From assembly GCA_015066925.1 (NCBI GenBank), contig SVNL01000001.1, positions 26,612 through 90,611 of the forward strand: a stretch of DNA of 64,000 nucleotides, given 5' to 3'. Both the position numbers and the translations under genes were made by a program. The notes beneath the pieces are model-generated. The model saw only the letters and a program-made list of their open reading frames with translations. It was not told the origin of the DNA and ran no database searches. This DNA comes from Ruminococcus sp. (GTDB lineage Bacteria; Bacillota; Clostridia; Oscillospirales; Ruminococcaceae). Positions within the stretch are counted from its first letter, which is position 1, and every line of letters starts with the position of its first letter. Positions 9,149 through 16,870 of this stretch are shown piece after piece.

Positions 9149-10336
9149 ATGAATATGCGAATACCACTAAAGAGTGTTTCGGTTATTATGGCAGCTGCGC
9201 TGTCGTATGCCGGTTTCAATGGTATTACTACTGCTGAAACTACACTCGAAGTTGCTGATCTGAGTACAGCCAACATCAGTGTTAATGAAAATACTGATGA
9301 TGATTGTGAGGTCACCGAATGGTGGAAGGCTGAAATCACAGATTATGATTCAAGTTTATCATTGATCAGTTATGAAATGACCCCTGAAGCAACTCAAACT
9401 GAAAATGAAGAATCACAGGCACAGGAAAATGTGCTTATAGATGGTGATGAAAATAACGCTGCAAGCAGTGATGAAAGTGTAAATACTGAACCAAGCTTTG
9501 TTGCGTCACCTGATACAGTTTCTCCGGGACCGGTTCAGTCAATGCCGGAACAGGAGAAGGAAGCTATCAACGCTCAGTCAGGACAGTTTGTTTTTACTAC
9601 CTATGGCTGGGGACACGGCGTTGGTATGAGCCAGAATGGTGCTAACTTCTATGCTATGTACAGTGGTTGGTCTTATCAGGACATTCTTTTCCATTATTAT
9701 CCGGGAACTTACCTTATGAATACAGGAACAGCTGATTCAGAACAGGTTACAGTTGCTGGTGTTAGTGGCGATGTATTGTCTATGGTAGCAGGCATTGTTT
9801 ATAGAGAAGTCGGTGGTTCAATGTCGACAGAGGCAATAAAGGCTCAGGCTGTTGCTGTGTATAGTTACATTAAGTACTATGGTAATGATAGTCACGATTT
9901 AAGAACTAAAGCAAATCCACCACAGAATGTTATTGATGCTTGTGCATCTGTTCTTGGTGAAGCTCTTTATTACAACGGAGATTATGCATTGACAATGTTT
10001 AGCGCATCAAGCGGTGGAACGACTGCAAACTGCTATGATGTGTTCTCAATGGATATTCCTTATCTCAGAAGTGTTACAAGCGATTATGATGCTTCTTGCG
10101 ACCCACACTACGGAACTGTGAAGTACATTTCATCTTCCGAAGTAAAGCGTCTTGTAGAAGCTCGTTACGGCATAAAACTTTCTGATGATCCGTTAAATTG
10201 GTTTAAGGTTATGGAAGGCGATAGTGGTTACATTAACAATGTATTGATTGACGGTCAGATTACTGTACGAGGTAATGACCTTAAGATCTGCTTGGGATTG
10301 AAATCACCTATGTACGACATAGCTTATGCTCAATAA
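9149..10336 (+). CDS. Secreted SpoIID/LytB-like protein with circularly permuted motif order
   Basis: A 395-residue protein with an N-terminal signal-like segment (about 5-28), a Ser/Glu-rich linker to about 145, then SpoIID/LytB motifs. SpoIID proteins are lytic transglycosylases that cleave denuded glycan strands. The usual order is the EAxKAQAVAxR block first and GHGVGMSQ near the C-terminus. Here GWGHGVGMSQNGA (153-165) and the HYYPGTYL segment come first. The EAIKAQAVA block (228-236), the possible catalytic Glu220, SSGGTT (287-292) and a final CLGLKSP segment follow. The whole domain looks complete but circularly permuted. It follows two sortases and ends at a strong terminator, so the three probably share a surface role. 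Confidence 0.82.
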   Translation: MNMRIPLKSVSVIMAAALSYAGFNGITTAETTLEVADLSTANISVNENTDDDCEVTEWWKAEITDYDSSLSLISYEMTPEATQTENEESQAQENVLIDGDENNAASSDESVNTEPSFVASPDTVSPGPVQSMPEQEKEAINAQSGQFVFTTYGWGHGVGMSQNGANFYAMYSGWSYQDILFHYYPGTYLMNTGTADSEQVTVAGVSGDVLSMVAGIVYREVGGSMSTEAIKAQAVAVYSYIKYYGNDSHDLRTKANPPQNVIDACASVLGEALYYNGDYALTMFSASSGGTTANCYDVFSMDIPYLRSVTSDYDASCDPHYGTVKYISSSEVKRLVEARYGIKLSDDPLNWFKVMEGDSGYINNVLIDGQITVRGNDLKICLGLKSPMYDIAYAQ

Positions 10337-10347
10337 TTAAATAAATT

Positions 10348-10402
10348 AAAGCTCACAATGCTGAACTACCCCACTTGATGTTCAGAATTGTGAGCTTTTT
10401 GT
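10348..10402 (+). terminator. Strong intrinsic terminator closing the sortase cluster
   Basis: AAAGCTCACAAT plus CTGAAC pair with GTTCAG plus ATTGTGAGCTTT around a loop of about 13 nt, followed by a T-run. It lies 12 bp after the SpoIID-like stop codon. Confidence 0.85.
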
Positions 10403-10783
10403 TATGTGGTGAAAAATGGCAGAGAAAAGCAAAAAAATCAAATGAAGGTGAACGTTTTTTCAAAAATTATCATGTTTTAGCATAAATTTGGAATACCGAA
10501 GGCACTCGGTGGTTGAAGGTGGATTTAACGCTGAATAGGCGTTTTATTAGAATACTATGTAATCGTAATAAGATGATTGTTTGATATGTATTGCATAATA
10601 TTTCGGAAATTCACCATTTTTTACCACCGAGATGCCTTTTTTAAGATTTTGGACGAAAAAACGCTTATTTTTTGGTTTATAATGTTAAATAAGAATGTAT
10701 GTTCTTTTTGTGTAAAACGTTTTATTTGTTTTAAATCACTAAAAAAGTCGTTATAAAAAAATCAAGTTTAGTCAAATATACCA
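10403..10783. other. Non-coding gap with an imperfect inverted-repeat element
   Basis: I see no gene here. An inverted repeat pairs the segment starting AAGGCACTCGGTGGT (about 10500) with its near-complement ending at about 10638 (ACCACCGAGATGCCTT). Similarity extends inward over some 35 bp with small gaps. Both arms carry GGTGG/GGTG words spaced about ten bases apart, like the operator words at the mraZ promoter. A 12-base word GGTGAAAAATGG at 10408 also recurs at 10820. The element could be a MITE-like remnant or an extra MraZ-binding region. Confidence 0.4.
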
Positions 10784-10812
10784 TTGAAAACATCTTTTCA
10801 ATCTTGTATAAT
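10784..10812 (+). promoter_or_regulatory. Promoter of the mraZ division and cell wall cluster
   Basis: TTGAAA (10784-10789), a 17-bp spacer and a perfect TATAAT (10807-10812) place the transcription start near 10819. This is the most evident promoter for the whole plus-strand dcw cluster. Confidence 0.8.
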
Positions 10813-10818
10813 ATAGAT

Positions 10819-10849
10819 AGGTGAAAAATGGTGAAGTAGGGGACGAAAA
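10819..10849 (+). promoter_or_regulatory. Putative MraZ operator: three 10-bp phased G-rich repeats
   Basis: AGGTGA, TGGTGA and GGGGAC occur at exactly 10-bp intervals just after the -10 element. MraZ is known to autoregulate its operon by binding short G-rich repeats spaced one helical turn apart. The position over the transcription start fits repression. Confidence 0.65.
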
Positions 10850-10888
10850 ACCAAAAATGTGTAAATTTTTAGGGAAGAAGGCGAGGAC

Positions 10889-11323
10889 ATGAAGGAAGCT
10901 GCATTGTGCGGTTCATTTGAACATTCAATTGATGCTAAAGGCAGAATGAGTTTTCCTACTAAGCTTCGTGAAGTGTTAGGCCCTGAATTTTACCTTTGTA
11001 TTGGCCATGATGACCACTTTATCGCTGTTTACTCACCTGAACAATTTGAGGAATATCAATCTAAGCTCAACTCTATCCCCGGTAAAATGGGAAGCAATCT
11101 GAGAAGAAAGCTTCTTTCATTCGCTGATAGACAGATGCCTGATAAGCAGGGTAGAATTTTAATTTCTCCTCAGCTTCGTGAATACGCTATGCTTGAAAAA
11201 GACGTAATCGTTATCGGTGCATCAAATCACGCTGAAATCTGGGATAAGAAAATGTGGGATGAATTCAATTCACAAATCAGTATTGAGGATATCGGTGCTG
11301 CTCTTGAAGAATTGGTTCTTTAA
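10889..11323 (+). CDS. mraZ: Transcriptional regulator MraZ
   Basis: DNA-binding regulator that heads the dcw cluster and represses it. The 144-residue protein holds two AbrB-like swapped-hairpin motifs, seen as DAKGRMSFP (about 15-23) and DKQGRILIS (about 84-92). Its N-terminus, MKEAALCGSFEH, is a few residues longer than the typical MFMGEYEH start. The ATG at 10889 follows a weakly spaced AGGGAAGAAGGCGAGG stretch. The phased repeats at 10819-10849 are its likely target. Confidence 0.95.
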   Translation: MKEAALCGSFEHSIDAKGRMSFPTKLREVLGPEFYLCIGHDDHFIAVYSPEQFEEYQSKLNSIPGKMGSNLRRKLLSFADRQMPDKQGRILISPQLREYAMLEKDVIVIGASNHAEIWDKKMWDEFNSQISIEDIGAALEELVL

Positions 11324-11332
11324 GAGGTGTGT

Positions 11333-12259
11333 ATGGAATTTTCACATGTTTCTGTTTTGCTTAACGAAAGTGTTGATGGACTCAATATAAAGCCCGACGG
11401 TATTTATATTGACGGTACCGCAGGTGGTGCAGGTCATTCCTGCAAAATCGCAAGTAATCTTAATGAAAACGGTATGCTGATTGCTCTTGATCGTGACCCC
11501 GATGCTGTTGCTGTTGCAACAGAACGTCTTTCGGTCTATAAAAATGCAAGAGTTATTCGCAGCAATTATTCCTGTATACGCGAAGTTCTCGATGAACTTG
11601 GCATTAACAAGGTCGATGGCGTTCTTATGGATTTGGGGGTTTCTTCACATCAGCTCGATACAGGAAGCAGAGGCTTTTCTTATCACGTTGACGCTCCACT
11701 CGATATGAGAATGAGTCAGGACGGTATGAGCGCTGCCGATATTGTTAACAGTTATTCCGAAAAAGAACTTGCTAAGATTATTTTTGAATTCGGTGAAGAA
11801 AAATTTTCCCGTCAGATTGCGGCGAATATCGTCAGCAGCAGGGAAGTCGCTCCGATAAAAACAACACTGGAGCTTGCTGAAATTATCAAAAATAGTGTTC
11901 CACAAAAAGTAAGACGTGAGAAAAATCCCTGCAAAAAAACATTTCAGGCTATCAGAATTGCCGTTAACGGCGAGCTCGAACACCTTTCTAAAGGTATTGA
12001 TGAAGCTTTTTTCAGCCTGAAAAGCGGAGGACGTCTTGCTGTTATTACCTTTCATTCTCTTGAAGACAGATTGGTTAAACAGCGTTTTGCAGGTTGGTGC
12101 AAGGGTTGTACCTGTCCTCCTGATTTTCCTCAGTGCGTTTGCGGAAACAAACCTAAAGGAAAACTTGTGAACAGAAAGCCTATAGAGGCGCAAAAAGAAG
12201 AATTGGAAATTAACAACAGAAGCAGGAGTGCAAAACTGAGAATTATAGAAAGGAGCTAG
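11333..12259 (+). CDS. rsmH: 16S rRNA (cytosine-1402-N4)-methyltransferase RsmH
   Basis: Methylates N4 of C1402 in the 16S rRNA decoding site using S-adenosylmethionine. The protein has the HVSVLLNES start, the SAM-binding DGTAGGAGHS loop, the DLGVSSHQLD motif, the FSYHVDAPLDMRM block and the AVITFHSLEDRLVK motif. I choose the ATG at 11333, five bases after GAGG; a GTG at 11327 lies within that site. The gene follows mraZ by 9 bp, the standard dcw order. Confidence 0.96.
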   Translation: MEFSHVSVLLNESVDGLNIKPDGIYIDGTAGGAGHSCKIASNLNENGMLIALDRDPDAVAVATERLSVYKNARVIRSNYSCIREVLDELGINKVDGVLMDLGVSSHQLDTGSRGFSYHVDAPLDMRMSQDGMSAADIVNSYSEKELAKIIFEFGEEKFSRQIAANIVSSREVAPIKTTLELAEIIKNSVPQKVRREKNPCKKTFQAIRIAVNGELEHLSKGIDEAFFSLKSGGRLAVITFHSLEDRLVKQRFAGWCKGCTCPPDFPQCVCGNKPKGKLVNRKPIEAQKEELEINNRSRSAKLRIIERS

Positions 12260-12266
12260 GGTTGTT

Positions 12267-12755
12267 ATGACAAACAGGGATTCGGCTGCAAACAGAGCCG
12301 AACCATTCCGTAAGCCCGATTATAACGGCGAACGTAGAAAGCGTAAGTCTTATGACAGACCTGATATTGTTATGAAACAATCGGAAAGCAGAGCAGGCTC
12401 CGCCATTTCTATTTTTCTTGTAGCAGTTTTATCTGCTGCTATGCTCGGTACGGTCATTTATACTTTAGATAAAAGAAATAATTTGTATAATCAGATTATC
12501 GAGCAAACAACAAAGCTTACAGAGCTTGAGGCTGAAAACGTCAGACTGCAATCGGAGCGTGATAGCAATATGACTCTTAAAAATGTCGAGGAATATGCTG
12601 AAACTGTTCTCGGAATGCAAAAGCTGGATAAATCACAGATAGAATATATCCGCATACAGACAGATGACGTAATTAAAATTCCACAGGCCGAAGAAAACAT
12701 ATGGATAAAAATAAAGAATATGTTTAAGGATTGTGTGGAATATTTAAGAGGATAG
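12267..12755 (+). CDS. ftsL: FtsL-like division protein
   Basis: Small bitopic membrane protein of the division machinery. The 162 residues include a basic cytoplasmic N-terminus (about 1-45), a membrane segment at about 46-66, and an extracellular coiled coil (about 70-105) with Leu/Ile heptads. It lies between rsmH and the class B transpeptidase, as ftsL does in most dcw clusters. FtsL sequences diverge strongly, so the call rests mainly on position and architecture. In known systems it acts with FtsB/DivIC and FtsQ/DivIB to activate FtsW and FtsI. Confidence 0.82.
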   Translation: MTNRDSAANRAEPFRKPDYNGERRKRKSYDRPDIVMKQSESRAGSAISIFLVAVLSAAMLGTVIYTLDKRNNLYNQIIEQTTKLTELEAENVRLQSERDSNMTLKNVEEYAETVLGMQKLDKSQIEYIRIQTDDVIKIPQAEENIWIKIKNMFKDCVEYLRG

Positions 12756-13063
12756 TTTGTATATAAATAGAACGTATACTATCCGAATTATTTTGAAGCT
12801 AACGGCTAACGCCGTAGTTATAAGTAGAACACAGGAGATACAACGAGTGGTGATTATATAGGAATCAGGAGCCGCTTTAATGAGAAACGCAATAACATTA
12901 ATGCGGTGGTTCCTTACTGTGTGTGTGGAGAGCATACAGTATTCCCTTGTCGTATCATCAGAAGAACATCAAAAAAATAAATAAGACGATGTTCACAAGG
13001 CGGGGTATCAATGTGGTTCCCTGCCTTATTCTGTTATACGGTGTTTTTGTAAAGGAGCGTCTG
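12756..13063 (+). other. Structured 308-bp leader upstream of the PBP gene, candidate regulatory RNA
   Basis: The gap between ftsL and the PBP start is dense in hairpins. ACGGC/GCCGT pairs at 12802-12815. A multi-helix hairpin spans 12861-12913 (GGAA/TTCC, CCGC/GCGG, TTAATG/CATTAA). ACTGT/ACAGT pairs at 12916-12940, GAACATC/GATGTTC at 12964-12994, and AAGGC-GGG/CCC-GCCTT at 12997-13027. CCTTGT (12945-12950) can also pair with ACAAGG (12995-13000), which competes with the last stem. The frame is open back to 12923 but lacks a ribosome site, so I do not extend the protein. No known RNA family is recognised. Confidence 0.5.
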
Positions 13064-15394
13064 ATGAACACACCTACAAATTCAATGAAATTCAGAACTA
13101 AAATAACAATGACAGCTATTTTTGCGGTTTTATTTTCTGTTATTGTTTATCAGTTCTTTGGCATATCTGTGCTGGACAGTGAAAAATATCAGGTAATGGC
13201 TAACGATTACCATTTCGGTCCTATCACTATTTCTGCACACAGAGGTTCGATTTATGATACAAACGGTACTCCGCTTGCGAGAAGTGCCTCTGTATATAAG
13301 GTTTTCCTTGACCCTACCGCTTATCGTAAGGAGCTTGAAGCTCTTCAGAAAGAAATTGATGATTATAATGCATCAAAAAATAAGCCCGACTATAAGGCTA
13401 CCGAGGAAGAAATTTCTCTCCCCGTTACAGCTGAGGCTTATAAAATTGAAACCGTTAATTTTCTTGCTGATAAGCTTGAAATAAAAATTGACAGCGTCGA
13501 AAAGGCGATGAGCGCAAATAATCAGTACAGTATTCTGCAAAATCAGGTTGAAAAGCCTGTTGCAGATGAAATACTTGAGTATTTCGGGAAATATAATTTT
13601 AAATCTATTCATATTGAAGAGGATACAAAACGCTATTATCCACAAAATGATGTAGCCGCATCTGTTATTGGATTTACAAATTCCGATGGCGACGGTGCAT
13701 ATGGATTAGAGGCGTATTACGACGAATACCTTTCGGGTACTGACGGAAAAACAATATCCGCAAAGGATTCAAACGGACGTGAAATGCCATATAGATATGC
13801 AAAAACATATTCTCCAAAAGACGGAAATGATTTGTATCTTACAATAAATACAAAGCTTCAGTATTATCTTGAAAAGCATCTTAATGAGATGATTACTGAA
13901 TTTAATGTACAAAACCGTGCGTGTGCAATTCTTATGAATGCAAAAACAGGTGCAGTTTACGGAATGGCTTCATGTGCAAGCTATGACCTTAATAATCCTT
14001 ATGAAATTGCTGACCCTAAGGTTGCTGATGAAATAGCAAAGCTTTCGGGTGATGAGAGTAAAGAGGCTAAGGCTGTAGCAAGAGAAACTCAGTGGAAAAA
14101 TAAAGCCATATCCGAAATATATGAGCCCGGTTCGGTTTTTAAAGTTATAACAAGTGCGGCGGCTATCGAAGAAAATCTGATTAATCTCGAAACAGGTGAT
14201 AGCTTTACATGTACAGGTGCTATGGATATTCCCGGTGCTACTCATCCTATCGGCTGTCACAAGAAAACAGGACACGGTACACAGGATTTCTTTATGGCTA
14301 TAACAAATTCTTGTAACCCTGCATTTATGCAGATAGGTCAGCGTCTTGGAATAGATAAGTTCTGCTACTATTTCGAAGCGTTTGGACTTACTGAGAAGAC
14401 AGGAATTGACTTGCCGGGTGAATCAAAGTCAATTTATGTTGATAAAGAAAAAATGACAAATGTAGACCTTGCAACAAGTTCATTCGGTCAGGCAAATGCC
14501 ATTACTCCGATAGAAATGATTACAGCATATGCCGCAGTTATCAATGGAGGATATCTGCTTGAGCCTTATGTTGTAAGCAAGGTAGTTGACAGTGAAAAAA
14601 ATGTTATACTTGAAAATAAAAGAACTGTCAGAAGACAGGTAATATCAGAAGATACCTCAGCTGTTATGAGAGAAGCTCTTGAAAATGTAGTAATTTCAAA
14701 TACAGGCGGAAACGCTTACATAAAGGGCTATAGAATAGGCGGAAAATCCGGTACTTCACAGAAGCTCGGTATGACAGGCGAGGACGAGGATGCACAGGAA
14801 TACGTTGCGTCTTATGTATGCTTTGCACCTGCTGACGACCCTGAAATAATTTTACTTGTTATGGCGGATATGCCTGATAAAACCAAGGAATACTATGGTA
14901 GTAAGGTAGCTGTTCCTGCGGCTCGTGATATTATGAGCGATGTACTTGTTGAAATGGGATATTATCCCGAATATTCAGCAGAAGAGCTTGAACACAGAGA
15001 TGTTAAGGTTCCGCTTTTACAGGGAAAATCAGTATCAGACGCTTCTGCAACCGTTACAGGACTCGGACTTGAGGTTGAAATTATCGGTGAGGGTGAAAAT
15101 GTTATAGCGCAATCTCCGATTACAGGTTCAAGTATTGCAAATGACGGCTGTGTATATCTTTATACGGAAGAGAATTTTGAAACTGAATATACGCTTGTTC
15201 CTGATTTAAGAGGCGTTACGGCAAGTGAGGCGAATGAATCGCTGTCTTACAGAGGACTTAATTTCCTTGCAACAGGCTCTGCAACGAATGACTCATCGGC
15301 TACGGTTGAAAGTCAGTCTGTTGAGCCGGGACAGCAGGTTCCAAAGGGAACAGTTATTGAACTTATATTCCACGCATCAGCAGATTCGGATTAA
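13064..15394 (+). CDS. Class B penicillin-binding protein (FtsI/SpoVD-like) with PASTA domains
   Basis: Membrane-anchored D,D-transpeptidase that cross-links septal peptidoglycan. From the ATG at 13064 (AAAGGAG site just upstream) the protein has 776 residues. One membrane segment lies at about 14-33. A dimerisation domain contains the HRGSIYDTNGT motif (59-69). The transpeptidase domain has Ser357-x-x-Lys360 (EPGSVFKV), S416-C-N418 and K561-S-G-T. Two PASTA repeats follow at about 650-770. Position in the dcw cluster between ftsL and murE indicates the FtsI role. PASTA tails are also found in sporulation SpoVD, so the precise paralogue is uncertain. Confidence 0.92.
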   Translation: MNTPTNSMKFRTKITMTAIFAVLFSVIVYQFFGISVLDSEKYQVMANDYHFGPITISAHRGSIYDTNGTPLARSASVYKVFLDPTAYRKELEALQKEIDDYNASKNKPDYKATEEEISLPVTAEAYKIETVNFLADKLEIKIDSVEKAMSANNQYSILQNQVEKPVADEILEYFGKYNFKSIHIEEDTKRYYPQNDVAASVIGFTNSDGDGAYGLEAYYDEYLSGTDGKTISAKDSNGREMPYRYAKTYSPKDGNDLYLTINTKLQYYLEKHLNEMITEFNVQNRACAILMNAKTGAVYGMASCASYDLNNPYEIADPKVADEIAKLSGDESKEAKAVARETQWKNKAISEIYEPGSVFKVITSAAAIEENLINLETGDSFTCTGAMDIPGATHPIGCHKKTGHGTQDFFMAITNSCNPAFMQIGQRLGIDKFCYYFEAFGLTEKTGIDLPGESKSIYVDKEKMTNVDLATSSFGQANAITPIEMITAYAAVINGGYLLEPYVVSKVVDSEKNVILENKRTVRRQVISEDTSAVMREALENVVISNTGGNAYIKGYRIGGKSGTSQKLGMTGEDEDAQEYVASYVCFAPADDPEIILLVMADMPDKTKEYYGSKVAVPAARDIMSDVLVEMGYYPEYSAEELEHRDVKVPLLQGKSVSDASATVTGLGLEVEIIGEGENVIAQSPITGSSIANDGCVYLYTEENFETEYTLVPDLRGVTASEANESLSYRGLNFLATGSATNDSSATVESQSVEPGQQVPKGTVIELIFHASADSD

Positions 15395-15413
15395 TGTGTT
15401 TTAAGGGAGTGAA

Positions 15414-16847
15414 ATGATGAAATTATATGAACTGCTTGAAAATAATGCTAAAACAACACTTGAGAATATTGAAATAAGCTCTGTTACCGATAATACAAAA
15501 AAAGTACAGGAAGGAAGCCTGTTTGTATGTATTAAAGGCGGAAGCTTTGATGGACATAATGCTGCGGCTGAAATGCTTGAAAATGGTGCGGCGGCAGTTG
15601 TTGTCGAGCGTGATATGGGACTTGGTGACAGACAGATTATAGTCGATAATTCAAGAGATTTTTACGGTAAGCTCTGTGCGGCTTGGTTTGGTCATCCTGA
15701 AAGAAAACTGAAGCTTATCGGTGTTACGGGTACAAACGGTAAAACAACCATAACAAATGTTGTCAAGCACATTCTTACTGTGAACGGACATAAAACAGGT
15801 CTTATCGGTACAATAAGAAACGAAATCGGAGATGAAATTGTTCATACCGAAAATACAACTCCTATGGCTTATGAGCTTATGGAACTGTTTGACAAAATGG
15901 TAAAAGCAGAATGTGAATATGTGGTTATGGAGGTTTCATCATTTGCTCTTGTTCAGAAAAGAATAGGCTGTTCACATTTTGATGTTGCTCTTTTTACAAA
16001 TCTTACTCAGGACCATCTTGATTATCATAATGATATGGAGAATTATTATCAGGCGAAAAAGCTTCTTTTTGAAAAATGCGATGTTGCGATTTGCAATACC
16101 GATGATGAATACGGAAAGCGTTTGTATGATGAAATAAGCTGTGAAAAATATTCATTTGGAACAAGCAACGATTCTGATTATTACGCAAGCCGTATGAAGC
16201 TTAAAGCAAGCGGTTCAAGCTTCTGGCTTTGTTTTTCGGAAAAATCACATCTTGTAAAGTCGAAAATGCCGGGAGCATTCAATGTTTCAAATCTTACTGC
16301 GGCAATTGCTATATGCCTTAATATCGGAATAGGCATTGAAGCTGTTATAAATGCAATAGAGAATTATTGCGGAGTAAGAGGAAGATGTGAGATAATTCCT
16401 ACAGACAGAGATTTTACTGTTATATGCGATTACGCGCATACACCTGATGCAATTAAGAATATACTGAAAAGTGTCAAGGAATATACAGACGGAAAGCTTA
16501 TCTGTCTTTTTGGATGCGGCGGAAACAGAGATTCGGGTAAGCGTCCGAAAATGGCTGCGGCTGCATCGGAATATGCTGACAAACTTATTATAACTTCGGA
16601 TAACCCGAGAGATGAAGAGCCTGATGAAATTATAAAGGATATTCTTGCGGGAGTAAAAGAAAATGTTTCTTATGAAGTTATAGCTGACAGAAAGGAAGCA
16701 ATTTATTCTGCACTCAGAAATGCACATAATGGAGATGTAATTGTTCTTGCAGGCAAGGGTCATGAGGATTATCAGGTGCTTGCAGATAATGTGCATATTC
16801 ATTTTGATGAGCGTGAGATTGTAGCTGAGGGCTTAAAGCAACTTTAA
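15414..16847 (+). CDS. murE: UDP-MurNAc-tripeptide synthetase MurE
   Basis: Cytoplasmic Mur ligase that adds the third residue to UDP-MurNAc-L-Ala-D-Glu. The 477-residue protein has the ATP-binding GVTGTNGKTT loop, the EVSSFAL and YAHTPDA motifs, and the specificity motif DNPRDEEP. That Asn-Pro-Arg form is typical of enzymes using meso-diaminopimelate rather than lysine. The start is one of two adjacent ATG codons at 15414 and 15417 behind GGGAG. It follows the PBP by 19 bp in the dcw operon. Confidence 0.95.
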   Translation: MMKLYELLENNAKTTLENIEISSVTDNTKKVQEGSLFVCIKGGSFDGHNAAAEMLENGAAAVVVERDMGLGDRQIIVDNSRDFYGKLCAAWFGHPERKLKLIGVTGTNGKTTITNVVKHILTVNGHKTGLIGTIRNEIGDEIVHTENTTPMAYELMELFDKMVKAECEYVVMEVSSFALVQKRIGCSHFDVALFTNLTQDHLDYHNDMENYYQAKKLLFEKCDVAICNTDDEYGKRLYDEISCEKYSFGTSNDSDYYASRMKLKASGSSFWLCFSEKSHLVKSKMPGAFNVSNLTAAIAICLNIGIGIEAVINAIENYCGVRGRCEIIPTDRDFTVICDYAHTPDAIKNILKSVKEYTDGKLICLFGCGGNRDSGKRPKMAAAASEYADKLIITSDNPRDEEPDEIIKDILAGVKENVSYEVIADRKEAIYSALRNAHNGDVIVLAGKGHEDYQVLADNVHIHFDEREIVAEGLKQL

Positions 16848-16870
16848 TATAAAAAGATTAGGGAGATAAT

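Noticed and set aside
9149-10336. A sporulation SpoIID gene proper
   Set aside because: Motif order is permuted, the N-terminal half is a long linker, and no spoII gene is adjacent; its neighbours are sortases.
12756-13063. T-box riboswitch in the PBP leader, because GCGGTGGTTCC looks like the T-box word
   Set aside because: The word lacks the full AGGGTGGNACCGCG consensus, there is no Stem I signature or specifier loop, and no terminator follows. The gene is not an aminoacylation or amino acid gene.
12923-13063. Longer PBP protein starting at 12923
   Set aside because: The frame is open but there is no ribosome site, the extra 47 residues are not family-like, and a strong AAAGGAG stands before the ATG at 13064.
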